Origin: Roridomyces roridus
Lineage: Eukaryota; Basidiomycota; Agaricomycetes; Agaricales; Mycenaceae
DNA: 64,000 bases
Direction of reading: 5' to 3'
Assembly (NCBI GenBank): GCA_029378245.1
Contig: JARKIF010000028.1
Span: 682,001-746,000 of the forward strand
Shown: one piece after another, positions 21,310 to 31,911 of the stretch
How positions within the stretch are numbered: the stretch's first letter is position 1
How the letters are laid out: each line of letters opens with the position of its first letter
Notes under the pieces: model-generated
The model's database searches: none
Seen by the model: the letters and a program-made list of their open reading frames with translations, nothing else
Told to the model about the DNA's origin: nothing
Made by a program: the position numbers and the translations under genes

Positions 21310-23125
21310 GAGATCTCATGCTCATCCACGGCAGCAAAACTCTGTACTTGTACCGTCGATGTATCTAACCAGGGGCATCAGCGGGAGATCATCTAAATAT
21401 TGCTGCGGAACACGGACAGACAGGTATGCCGGTCATTTTTAGTCCATCTCATTCTCACCCACTGTAAACCACTGTAGGGCAACGCTGCTTCCGCCACCAT
21501 GCATCTGACAAGGGGCATCAGCGGAAGGACCTCCAAATATGGCTGTGGTCCGCGGTGATAAGCAGTGTACTTTTACACGCCGGGAATTTACGAAATATCG
21601 TGTTTCCAGCTTACAAGCAAGTCCCGGGAACAGTGAGGCATAACATCAATGTTGAGGGTACATGTCCGCCTCGGGGCAGTGTATTAAACTCAAGGGCTTT
21701 GGGAATTAGTTGACAACTGTGTACTACTGCCCGAGAGTAACCAAGAGGATCAGAAGGGACTGCCCGTCCCACCTACCAACAGAGACAATACTCGAACCGT
21801 ACTCACCGGGAGTTGAACCCGGGGAGATCAGACCAGACTATTACGAATGTTGCATTACCCAACCATTCAGGCACGCACGTAGGGGCCGGACGTCAGGAAA
21901 CGTCTGCCGGAGACATATCAGAGATACTGAGAAAGAGAAGTTTGACAAGCCGCGAGTGCCGACTTCCGGCATCACCGGCTCCAAAGCCAACCGAGACACA
22001 ATTATCGATGATGAGGCTCGGGCGGGTTGATTACCTGCCTAGCAAGCCCCCGGCAGACTGGTTCAGGCATCTAAGGCAGAAGGAAACCTCCGGCCAGTCT
22101 GAGAGGGAAAGAGATAAACCGATGGAGCGTTCTGGAACTTCCGGCAGCACGTGAGGATCGACGGCTGACTGAGGCATCAAGCACACAATCCTGACGAACT
22201 GATCAGAAAGAGGAATGAGAGCTATGCCATTGGCCAGACGAGGCCTTGGCATCACAGATACCATATATATTCTTCAGTCCGCAAAATGTATAAAAGCCAT
22301 AGCAAAGCAGCATGTACAGTAGTAGATTTTACCCCTCCAATCTGTGAGACCAGTGCGGACAATAAATTGCTCAGAACACAACCTAGAGACCAGAGTTTGA
22401 CTGAGCCCCGGCTAGTTAGCTTGAGACTGCGCGTTCGGACACGACGAGCTTGAACCCCCGAGAGTTACCTTTGACGTTGTACCGAGGTTTTGACGGACGA
22501 GACGCCTGTCCTACTACCCCGAACACACACACACGAGCATTGGATTGGTTGAGATTTAGATTGATTAGTGGTTGAGTTTGTGGTTGAGTTATCTCACTAC
22601 ATTCGATACTACTCAGAGTTTCTATTTCACGGCCGCACCCTAGTGCACCGTTTCAGCGGAACACGGACAGACAGAAAATTGCGGAACACAGATAGACATG
22701 TGATGCTAACCCGCGGTAAACCAGCGTCGGCGAACAGTGCTTGCATCACCATGAATTGAACCAGGGTCATCAGCGCGAGATGAATACGGACAGACGGAAG
22801 CCTCGAATCCTCGAACGGTGCTGCATCGTCATGAATCGAACCGGGGGCATCAGTGCGGAATTATCTGGCAATTGTTGCTGCGGAACACGGACAGACAGAA
22901 TTCCAGGGCTCGGTACCGTGGCCGTATTGTACGGGTATACCTTAATTTGCACCTCTACCACATACTTACAGTACGTACGGTGCCGAGCCCTACAGAATTC
23001 GTAGTTGAAATCCCATGTCAACCCACGGTAAAACTAGCATAGGGAACGGTGCTTGTACCACCATGAATCTAACAAGGGGCATCAGAGGCCAATCATCCCA
23101 TTGTTGCTGCGGAACACGGACAGAC
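21310..23125. repeat. five-copy dispersed repeat, SINE-like (B-box on minus strand)
   Basis: A unit of roughly 130 bases recurs near 21310-21425, 21465-21545, 22705-22795, 22820-22895 and 23025-23125. The best-conserved parts are AAGGGGCATCAGCGG and GCTGCGGAACACGGACAGAC. On the minus strand the copy at 22840 reads CCCGGTTCGATTC, a good match to the RNA polymerase III B box; the other copies are degenerate there. An LTR-like block (21715-22656) sits between copies 2 and 3. Confidence 0.55.
21715..22656 (+). mobile_element. LTR-like block A
   Basis: It resembles the block at 58879-60108 in three places: the left end (GTACTA.TGC), a core promoter with ATGTATAAAAGCC at about 22287 followed by a CATGTACA.TAGTAGA element, and the right part (TTGACGGACGA.ACGCCTGTCC, then CCCCGAACACACACAC, ending GTGCACCGTTTCA). 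No coding region lies beside it, so it is read as a solo LTR or remnant. I could not find a convincing target-site duplication. Confidence 0.5.
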
Positions 23126-23274
23126 AGACATATATCGATCCCACGGTCAAATGAGGGCGAAGAGGAGAAGTAGAAGGTGATCATGGATTTATATATACGA
23201 ACACACTTTCGGTCACACTGCCAATACATCCAGAATCCATAGAGCTGCGAAGTACTATACAGCTGGCCACTTGT

Positions 23275-24682
23275 TCACAGTTTTGACATTTGAGCCGAGA
23301 TGACCTCCATCTTCAATGTCGCCAGCGCCATGCAAATTGCGGTTGCCAAACCATCGGGATTCTCCTGAAGGACCTATAAACACTTAGAATCATTTGCAAC
23401 TACGGATGGTATCAGCACCCACCAAATGGCGTGCATTGCGAACATGCTGAACAGAAGATGGCCGGATGTTGTGCTCTGGATCAAAGATGGACTGTTGTGC
23501 TTCAGGCGAACTATGAAGTACACTTGATCAATTCAAATCCTTGGGGAAACACGGGAACTCACGCAAAGCTGTTTTTCTGTCCAAAAATGAAATGAATGGG
23601 AATAAGAGGGGCAATCTTTCTGTATTGATCAACAGCATCCAAATGAGGCGGTATTTCTTGGTACGAGCATAACTCCGGTTGGTTGTTGCAGAAAATCTCT
23701 CCGGTGGGAGACTCGTAGAGGCCATGATCCTGTCTCCTGATTGAAGATTTACGAAGAGAAAGCAGTGGAGACTCACAACATGAGAGCGCAAGACACGCAG
23801 ATCCCACTTTTTCCAGCGAATATGGTTCCGCATGTATTCAAATGCTTCTTCACGTGTTGACCAGCTTGTGCGTAGCCCCTTTACAATCGCAGTAGCCACA
23901 GCCATCGCCCTATCACGCTCCGCACCAAAGTTTCGGTAATACTCCCTGCTGGCCATGATGGGCTCAATGATGATGATTCCTTTGAAGGGCAAACTGTGGG
24001 GCAAGAAGTGTTGGGTTGCCAGGAGCCTTTGTGGAGATGAGCGTTCAAAACAGAGGACAAAGGTCCAGCACTGACATGGCCGATGAACCAGCGGACTCGG
24101 CTACCCCAACAATGGAGTGACCACGCAAGTGGTCTGATCGGAGAAAGGCTGCTATCGCGGTTGCCCATTCGTACAAGGCTGCGGCCCAGATGAGTAGAAT
24201 AGTGTGATTAAAATTCTATGCTCACAAACGGGGCCTCGGTTCTCAAGCTGAACAGAGTTGATTTGTCCCGCCTCCCCATGACTCTGCCAGTCCACCGCCC
24301 ATGCCTCACGAATGTTCAGTTGGGCGAACTTCTGCCTTGCAAACAGCTGCTCGAGGGTTGGGTTCCATTGCTCCTTGTCTTGTGAAAATCAGTCGTTCGG
24401 CGAGGTTGGCAACGGTATGGACTTACGTCCTCCACTATTATGTACAAAGAGCAGAGTGGACCCGTGAGGAGTGGTTGAGCGGGGAATGTAGCGCGTTGCA
24501 GTGAGTTTCAAGGCATTCTCTGAGTCCGGTGTGGGATCGAAGATGAGGGAAGAGACCTGGATTTCTGGAAACATGGGATGTGCGTACCAGCAGAAGATTA
24601 CAGGGCAGCCTTTATTTGGATTTTGAAATGGCGTTGTGATATTCTGGACTTGCATGGGAAATATAGAAGTCACGGTCGCCAT
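23275..24682 (-). CDS. alpha/beta hydrolase with C-terminal peroxisomal signal SKL
   Basis: An alpha/beta-hydrolase fold protein of about 330 residues. The ATG at 24682 starts MATVTSIFPMQ. Exons then give LTATRYIPRS, LLFVHNSGGHKEQWNPTLE (oxyanion region), REAWAVDWQSHGEAG and the nucleophile elbow VGVAESAGSSA (Ser in A-E-S-A-G). They continue with FKGIIIIEPIMASREYYRN, PIHFIFGQKNSF and VRNARHLVLQENPDGLA, whose His fits the catalytic base. Six or seven introns keep one frame to TGA 23275-23277. The last three residues are Ser-Lys-Leu, a canonical PTS1, so the enzyme should act in peroxisomes. Related peroxisomal hydrolases are known from fungal specialised metabolism; the substrate here is unknown, and no other pathway gene is adjacent. 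Confidence 0.82.
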
Positions 24683-24886
24683 CCAGTGTGTTGAGGCGTA
24701 TCAGACTGAAAGAACAACGATGAGGATTGAGTTCAGAACTAGTTTCGGCGGGCACTGCACCATCTGTGCCTTTGTTGGTTTGATTCCCCTAACAATCTTT
24801 GGTTCGGGAGCGCTATCCTGATTCAGTCAACCCAACACCACGGGCGCCGCTCAGCACATTTCACTTGATCACAATGTTATTCATTC

Positions 24887-25265
24887 CTGATTTATCTCCC
24901 CGAGAGAGCTGTGGTATCATACGCCACAGACAACCCACATTCGTGGATCGTGAGATGCAGAACGCTCATTCATCACAATCTGCCAAGGTCCCAATCTCTC
25001 GCCGAAATGATAGGAATGTTCAATGAAGCGCGTGTGGTGTTCCAGGGTGCGTGAGAGGCGACGAGGTTGATATGTCTGATTTAGTTCCCGAGAGCTGTGG
25101 TATGCTACGCCACATGCAACCCAGATTCGTAAATCGTGAGATATAGAACGCTCATTCATCACAATCTGCCAAGGCCCGCGAAAATGAGAGCAATGTTCAA
25201 TGAAGCATGGATCGGTGCCGAGGCGTGTCGGCGTGCCAGAGTAATTGGGAGGCGCGACGAGGTTG
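24887..25265. repeat. tandem duplication, about 189-bp unit
   Basis: Positions 24887-25075 and 25076-25265 are head-to-tail copies, both starting CTGATTTA.TTCCCGAGAG with small differences and one short deletion in the second. The duplication lies in the 3' part of the broken kinase and keeps its minus-strand frame open through both copies. Confidence 0.7.
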
Positions 25266-25698
25266 ATTAGGGTTATGCCCAGACCCCAGGCGGAGTTTAA
25301 ATCTGGGCGGCAGGGAGACTCTGCGCAACGAGAGTAAGTAAGTGAAGACTCGACAGGACGAAGCGGAAGTGGCGCTCGTTGGCAGCGAGGCTTTCCCAGC
25401 CGTCGTACGACTCGCCCATGCGCGTGTTGCGAAGGCATTTGACGGCATACACCCGGGGCTTAAATTCCGAGTCTGAGGACTCGGAGGACGATAAAGATGA
25501 ATTGGAGGAGGAGGAGGAAGCCCACGAAGAGCCCTGCGAAGAGACAGAGGACCGGGTTTCGACTCGGCGGTACAGCTGGCCAAACGCACCGGAGCCAACG
25601 AGCTTCTTCAAAAGTAAGGCGCCGTCGTCGACAGCGCAGCCTGTAAGATTGGGAAGGCGCTTCTGCACGTGGGGCATAACAAAGAATGTAGTGAGCAT
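24917..25698 (-). pseudogene. broken protein kinase (N-lobe fused to remnant of C-lobe)
   Basis: From ATG 25698 the frame encodes a kinase N-lobe: the glycine loop LVGSGAFGQLY, then YAVKCL with the ATP-binding Lys. After a Ser-rich insert and a probable intron it jumps to AWGLGITLINLVAP, which matches the subdomain IX region DVWSLGI.L.NL. The catalytic loop (HRD) and DFG motif that should lie between are missing, so catalysis is not expected. The remaining C-terminal part is the tandemly duplicated segment described separately. I read it as a kinase gene that lost its middle and then duplicated its end. A short pseudokinase that is still expressed cannot be excluded. Confidence 0.7.
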
Positions 25699-27360
25699 CC
25701 CACTCTGAATTGACGAAATTTAACGATCATCCGCGAGGGCATCTTGAGCCCGTGGCTAGAGCATCCTGGCTCTCAGGTCAAACGAATCGTGCGGGGGAGG
25801 AAGAGTAGACCACCACCATCATTCCGCCGTGCAGCGTGTCTCACAACACCAAAAGAACTCAAAGTGGTCGCATTCGTGCATCAACTAGCAACAGAACCCA
25901 ATCCTATCCTTCTTCCTAAATACTCATGATTAGCGGCTCCGAGTACTTTAACGAACGAACGTGCGTACCCACGACTCGAATGGCCCCCGAATCATGCTCC
26001 TTCATGAGCACCCTAGCTCTTCCTCGTCGACACGAGCCCCCGAATCTCGTTACATCTGACTTTTATTGCAGGAGCGTGCTGCTGTCCGAACGATTTGCGA
26101 GCAGCCTGTGATGTCGACATCATCCCAACCTGTCGCAACGGTCCTCATCATCTATGTTTGGGAGGAAGATCATGGATGTGCGTGTCGACGCCAGCGATCT
26201 TGTGGACGAGGATTTCGGGATGGGAGGGCGAGGGCGAAAACAGGTCGGGGAAGTACGCTCAAGTACAGCAAAACCTCGCACGTAACATGGCGTGTATGGT
26301 CGTGGCAGACAGAAAGAGCTCGCAGCGGACATTGACACATTGTGTGGGTGAAAGAGGACGTCCCGGCGCCTCGTGCCCATCCGTTTGATATCCAAATTCG
26401 TGTCGCTTGTAAGAGCTGAGCTGACCGCAGATGGAGGAGAGCACGGAGACGTACGCAGTGACCGGCGGCCGCACACCAATCAAGACCCTTCCGAGCGGAG
26501 GAGGTGTCACACGATTTCTCGGATCGGAGCGGCTTCTTTCTCTCTCCGTCCATCATCTCCAACTCTTGTCTCTTGCGCTTGAAGCTTGAAGCAGCGATAT
26601 CCCAGGTATACATGGCCATGTAATAACCCTGAAGACGACGAAGACGCCAGCTCGAGACTTGCGCGAGACCTGACATCAATCTCCTGGCCGAATCTGAAAT
26701 ATCTGCGCGGACGGCATCTAACCAGCGTATCTTGCCCGGCAAAACGCCACACCTTGGAACCAGCCCGGCTCTGAAATAGTCTGTCAAGACATTTACTTCA
26801 GAAACGACTATCGACGCTCCCGAATCGATGAAATCTCACATTATCATAGTCTCAATTCTCGGAATCACGTCCTGAGAGGGACTCCAATAGCTCTGGAGAC
26901 TGCACACCCCCTGAAACTTGTGGTATCATTTAACCCTCCCCGTCTTTTTTGGTTGCTGACGCAGGATTACAGACGGATAATAAACCCGCCAGCTTTCTCT
27001 CTGTATGTATGCCTCTTCTGCCTCTCGGGATCAAGAAGTTGGAGATACTCAGACCAGTACTTTTTCAGGATGCATTGCAGATCAGTGTTCACATGGAGAG
27101 GACGGTGCACTACGACGACATGGAATTGGGGTCTCAGCACTCACGGGCTGCGTTGTTGAAGTGAACGACACGAGGCAAACTGTCGAGTCATCCAGTTGCA
27201 GCCTCGAGGCGTTCTTCTTATTTCTTGACTCACACTTTCTTGACTCAACGCCTCTCGGAGTCATCGCGCTGCCGCGTATGACTCGTACTTGACTCGGACT
27301 CCTATTGTTCTCCCTAGCTACAACCTAGTTACTATTGTTCTCGTATATGACTCTTACCAT
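25699..27360. other. gene-free stretch with dispersed repeat
   Basis: No supportable gene. The part at 26.4-26.8 kb is related to 0.6-0.96 kb (shared CGAGACCTGACATCAATCTC and a CTTTCTCTC...CATCATCTCCA segment). The remainder shows only short open frames on both strands. Confidence 0.4.
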
Positions 27361-27361
27361 A

Positions 27362-27487
27362 TCACGTGACCGTTTCTGTAGGGTATATAAGGAGCGGATT
27401 TTCGAGATGAATGCATCTACTTTTCCCCCACTTCTGCTCTCAGCCCTTACCTCTTTCAACATGCGTCTTGCAAGATATACAATGAAC
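27362..27487 (+). promoter_or_regulatory. orphan promoter with short first exon
   Basis: An E-box-like CACGTGA at about 27363 is followed by TATATAAGG at about 27383 and a pyrimidine-rich leader. Then comes CAACATGCG with ATG at 27461 and a GTAAGC donor at 27488 after nine codons. No downstream exon can be found before the 3' end of the FSH1-type gene, so this looks like the retained front of a lost gene. Confidence 0.35.
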
Positions 27488-27606
27488 GTAAGCACACTGC
27501 GAACTTATACATGTGTATTATTTTCGGAGCCCTTTCAAACGCTGGAGCGCCTCCTCAAGGCCCTAATCCCCCGCCCAAAAACTCAAAAAAAGGCCACCTT
27601 CGTCCA

Positions 27607-28710
27607 TCAGCTAGCATCATCCAACATTCGCTGGATACTGCAAAACTCCTCCCAGCAAAGCGGCGGTGTCGGGGACCTCACGGCGACAGCGTGCTGACTC
27701 CGAGCACTGCCGGTGTGGGTGCCCCGCGAGCTGAGGTAGTCGACCAGGAAACGGCGCCAACTGAGTGTGCGGGGAATGAAGTGTCCTTTAACACACAACG
27801 ATATCAGACACACTCGGCGCACGTAGTACCCGGTCACTCACCACCTTGGTGAATCTCGACGCGCGGGGACTTGAAGTACCCTATCAGCCGTGCCATGTTC
27901 TCAGGGCTCACCATGATATCGTTGATACCGAAAATGTGGAGGGAGGGTGTGCGAAGGCGGTGTGGACCCAGTGGAATTGACCACCAAGGTGCGTAGAAGC
28001 CCGAGATGAGAACAGCGAATTCACTTATACGTAGTGTTAGTCAAGTGCAAATAAGGAAGAGAAACAAAGAGGATGGAGACACACAAAGGTGGATGGTCGA
28101 TACCCTGGAACAAACTCCCTTCGATGTGCGGGTTTTCAAGCTGTAAGAGTGAGTTGGCTGGTTTTTCACGACAAAGGTGTGACTCACATGCGCCAAAACC
28201 ATCGTAGCAAGTGCCACGCCCTGACTAAATCCCAAGATACCCTGCCCGCACAAAGTATTATCAGCCGCTTTATTTCCGCGCCAACATGAACGGACATCAA
28301 AAGGCCCCTCCGTTTCGAGCACATTCCGAATACAATTGAATGACTTGATCGCAGCGTCGGCGTCGCTCATTTCCCACAGGAAGCGCCACCACGCACGGGC
28401 AGGGTGACCGTTGATCGTGATCGTAACGGGCGACGAAGCCTCCGCAGCAGTGAATGCACCGGCCACGTCGACAGGCATCAGGAGGTGCGGCGCATCCACG
28501 TAGACTATTGGTGGGTCAGTACTTGCACAATGGGCTGGAAGGATAATATGCACCGAACTTGATAGTGTCCTGGCACGCATCCTCAATGGCAGAAAGCTGT
28601 CGCTGGATTAGGACCAGGGAATGACGCAGTAATCCTACACTCACTTTCAGGCGAAAGGAATGGGCACACTGCGAGTGACCGTGGAGTGCCAGAACACGCT
28701 TGCGAGTCAT
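27607..28710 (-). CDS. FSH1-family serine hydrolase
   Basis: An alpha/beta hydrolase of the FSH1 family (yeast Fsh1-like, human OVCA2-like), about 250 residues, probably cytosolic. The ATG at 28710 gives the family N-terminus RVLALHGHSQCAHSFRLK. Then come FVYVDAPHLL, the nucleophile elbow GILGFSQGVALATMV (Ser in G-F-S-Q-G), AVLISGFYAPW, the acid segment SLHIFGINDIMVSPE and the catalytic His in VEIHQGGHFIPR. Introns lie after FRLK, after IKF, within the ETEGPFD-to-GILGF junction, after VLAH, after PPLCFA and just before GGHFI; phases are consistent to TGA 27607-27609. All triad residues are present. Family members hydrolyse small esters or thioesters; the natural substrate is not known. Confidence 0.87.
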
Positions 28711-29576
28711 TTTGAGGAGGAGAAACAAAAACGAATGAATGAAACGACAGAGAGAGAGAGCTGAATAAGATGGTATTGTTATGCGGTCCAGCAAGGGAGG
28801 TTGGAACAGCGTTTATCTGCTTCCCGTGATCCTTCATTGGACAGATTGCGGATGGGAACAGATCCAAAATGCCAGTTCCCGCCAATCGGGACACTCGGTG
28901 GCACTCATGAGACAGCTCAGGTCAGAGAGACACGCGATGAAGATTGGATGATGAAGGTGTCCTGGATGCTTTTGGGCGGATGTCGACATCACGGGTGTGT
29001 ACTCGGACAGAAGGCCCAGCGACGAGGACTTTGATTTGGAGGATCTCCTCGCGGTAGCAGAATAGTTGTTGTCCTTCGTGATTTCGAGCGGCACAGGTCG
29101 AGTGGGAGTTCTGTACATCAATCTCGATGTGGGCGAGAGATCGTCTGGCTTCGATTTCAATTTGGATTTCGTCATCAAGGGCGCCGACTTGAAGAGAAGA
29201 AGCAAAGAGGGGGTGCTTGGTTGCAATGATGAGTCTCCTCGTGGTGGCGCAATAGTTGCGAGATCGTCGCTCCGATTCAATTCAATGCATCGAGCTTAGC
29301 CTCAGGAGGTGATGTCGCCGTGAAGGGTCACGGTGTGTACTCGAAGAGAATGCCCCGCGCGGAATGCTTAGATTTAGACGATCTCCTGGTCACTAGCACA
29401 ATAGTTGGTGCCTCATGCGTTGGTGAAAAAGCCATGTCGACGGATCAGAGCGTCGGAGCCGAGTCATAATAAACCACCGGGCCGAACCGATCCGAGTAGA
29501 CAAATCAAGGCCCGTGACTTGGCCGTGGCAAGTCATTTCTTTCTCCCGACCACCACCAAGTCAAGACACACCTACC
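28711..29576. repeat. intergenic with three degenerate repeat copies
   Basis: A segment with GATCTCCTCG.GGTAGC followed by GAATAGTTG recurs near 29035-29068, 29227-29258 and 29378-29410. Copies 1 and 3 share a preceding GTGTACTCG...AGA stretch. No gene could be built on either strand, though a Ser/Lys-rich minus-strand frame of 148 codons spans 28834-29280. Confidence 0.4.
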
Positions 29577-29858
29577 ATGGCCTCCTACCTCCACATCCCC
29601 GCAACCCTCGCCGTTGCCGGCATAAACTTCACCGGTGCATTCTCCCGCCTCACGTCTGGCGCACATACACCTGAGTGGTACGCCTACCAAATCGCCCGCG
29701 CACCCAACGACGCAGGCACCATGTCTGCCTGCATCCCTTTCGTCGACATCACACTCGGCGTTCTTCTCCTCCCGCCTCAAACGCGCGTCGTAGCCGCGGC
29801 CATGACGAGTGTGTTATTCAGTACAAGGCATTCCTCCGCTTCGCTCCGGAAGTTTTGA
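29577..29858 (+). CDS. small hydrophobic protein, possibly truncated
   Basis: A 93-codon ORF from ATG 29577 (context CCTACCATGG) with strongly C-ending codons, unlike the surrounding DNA. It encodes LHIPATLAVAGINFTGAFS, a probable membrane segment, then PEWYAYQIARAPNDAGT and a second hydrophobic segment, IPFVDITLGVLLLPP. The end after MTSVLF switches to STRHSSASLRKF, which reads less naturally. The gene may have lost its C-terminal helices or have an unseen intron near 29820. I know no function for it. Confidence 0.55.
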   Translation: MASYLHIPATLAVAGINFTGAFSRLTSGAHTPEWYAYQIARAPNDAGTMSACIPFVDITLGVLLLPPQTRVVAAAMTSVLFSTRHSSASLRKF

Positions 29859-30342
29859 TTTGAACAGAATCAATTGATTATCGAGGTCCGAGTCATTTAA
29901 GCACTAGAGTAAGGAATGACCACCAATTATTTAGAGGAAATTATGAAGCAGCGGCCTAAGTGGCGCTGCATTGGATCTACTTGAAGTGGCGGATCGGCGC
30001 TATGGTCGACTTGAGCTCCAAGGACGGCTGGAGATCCAATTCGTTACGCACTCCATGCACCGGAAGGCTCAGGGCTGGGTCTACTGGTCAGCAGGCTGCG
30101 CTTCAACTTGCGATGCTTTCTCGGGTTGGTTAGCGTCGGTTTGGCGTCGGTGGCGGTCGAGGTCGAGAAGTTTGATTGAAGAGCTCGCAGACGCTTGTGT
30201 CGAAAACTCGAGAGTGATCGCCATCCGGGACCAACCGTGTTGGGACATCAGCGACAAATGATTCGAGGGAAGGTCACTGAAAAGTTCAAGTCTGAGATGC
30301 TGGAAGTCTGGAACTGCAAGTTTCAGCCGCACGTGGAGGAGA
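29859..30342. other. intergenic, no gene seen
   Basis: Short open frames only, with no recognisable repeat. It ends at the AGTAG target site of the solo LTR. Confidence 0.4.
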
Positions 30343-30347
30343 AGTAG

Positions 30348-30881
30348 TGTTACGATCTGATTCCAAAAGACAAGTCCGGAGTAGATGCCGGAACTCCGGT
30401 AGTGACCGGAGTTGGAAGGAGTCGACCGGAGGAACGATCTAAGAGCACCACAGAGGAGTAGGGTGTCAAAGACGCCTTGCTATGTTGATAGGAAGGGAAG
30501 GAGTAGGAACCAGCCAAGACGAGTAGTCAAGAACGTCAATTATCAACTAAGGTTGAATACAGATAAGGAAAGTCTTATATACGAGTAAGTAGAGATATAT
30601 GTCATTACCACAGACCAATAATAGAAACGGACTTATGCGGCTATGTGGATATAAGCTGATTAAGTCCGCACGGAATGATCAAGTGGATATCCTGATGAAT
30701 ACCAAGTCCGGGGGAAACGCTCAGATACCTTCATCGCGTGAAAACCCGAGTACCCGGATAGAACCGAGGAGCGCGTGATGCGCTTCGACGTCGGGAGGCA
30801 TCCCGACGTGACCGGAGTTGAGTACCGGAGTTGAGTACCGGAGTTGAGGTACCGGAGTTGGCGTTGGAATGGGACATAACA
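30348..30881 (+). mobile_element. solo LTR, copy 1 (534 bp, TSD AGTAG)
   Basis: A 534-bp element starting TGTTACGATC and ending GACATAACA, so it has the TG...CA and TGTTA...TAACA ends of a long terminal repeat. It is flanked by the 5-bp duplication AGTAG at 30343-30347 and 30882-30886. It contains four or five copies of ACCGGAGTTG near its 3' end and shares nearly all its length with 62988-63513. No internal retroelement sequence is attached, so it is a solo LTR left by recombination between two LTRs. Confidence 0.85.
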
Positions 30882-30886
30882 AGTAG

Positions 30887-31504
30887 CCGGGCCCAGCGTC
30901 ATATCAGGGATACAGATCGAGACGCAGAGACACAGAGCTCGGCAGCGCAGAGGGCATTGAATCAACGAAATCCAATTGATCCAGACCCGGGGAAGATCAA
31001 GACCACAGGTGAGCGTTGAGGCGCCGAGGGAGCAATGAGGTGCTTGTATCCGGGTCGTCGATTGGAAAACGATGGCGCGGGCTTGTGTTAAATAGGTCAC
31101 CAGGGTGGGGCCGGCCCAGAGCCCGAGGACGCGTGTTCACCGCCGTGTTCCGTGTCAGAAGTCCACCGGGGATTCACGGGGCAGTGTAAAGGCTGTTGAA
31201 TAGCATGAGGCGGGTCAATCGAGGGAAGGGAACCGAATTCGGCATTATTGCTGTGGAATCAGATGAACACGCAACTCTCGGCAGGTATACGTTGCCTCAA
31301 GCCGGCGGCAGGTGAACCAAAATGCTGTTGAAATGCTGCAGAGTCGGGGTTCTTCATGAGAAAAATGAACATAGATCTGGAGAGAGCCCATTGGCTACCA
31401 TGCCAGATGAGAGAGAAAAATAAAAGCAGCTTCACACCAATGGGGACAGAAGCATCAGTCCGATCAAAAAGGGAGGCATAATCTTAAAGAACGGATAATC
31501 GGAG
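30887..31504. other. intergenic, no gene seen
   Basis: No coding pattern. Only short plus- and minus-strand frames lie between the solo LTR and the MITE. Confidence 0.4.
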
Positions 31505-31513
31505 TCGGCAAGC

Positions 31514-31911
31514 TAGACCGGAACCGGTCTGTCTATGGTCGATAGACAGACCGGTCGATTTCGTTTGATCGATTCGCGTCACCCGATCAATGATTTCATT
31601 TACCCATAAAAGGCTATTCGGCACTGTCAATCACGGTGCGGCCGTGAGTCGAGACATCTTTTTCACAGATAATCGTGTATATAGTACATGTAATATAGCC
31701 ATACTATCTCAATGTTTAAATTGGAGCCACGTTGAAGTCGCTAGCACCCCGTGGAGGATGGCCAGAGGACTCTATCTGCATGTGATGGAGAAGCCGATCA
31801 CGCCGAGTAGCCTTATTGGGATTGATCGGGTGACACGAATCTATCAGACGAAATCGACCAGCCTGTCTATCGACACTTGTTCATAGACAGGCTGGATTCG
31901 AGCCTATCGGC
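31514..31911. mobile_element. Mutator-like MITE (398 bp, 9-bp TSD)
   Basis: A non-coding element with long terminal inverted repeats of about 80 bp. The left end begins TAGACCGGAACCGGTCTGTC. The right end, reverse-complemented, begins TAGGCTCGAATCCAGCCTGTC; both then share GATAGACAG and GGTCGATTTCGT and further sequence to CACCCGATCAAT. It is flanked by perfect 9-bp direct repeats TCGGCAAGC (31505-31513 and 31912-31920). A 9-bp duplication with long TIRs is the usual signature of Mutator-like elements. Each TIR also holds its own hairpin. Confidence 0.8.

Noticed and set aside
21808..21880. Functional tRNA gene on the minus strand
   Set aside because: The T-arm is good but the acceptor strands do not pair and no clear anticodon arm forms.
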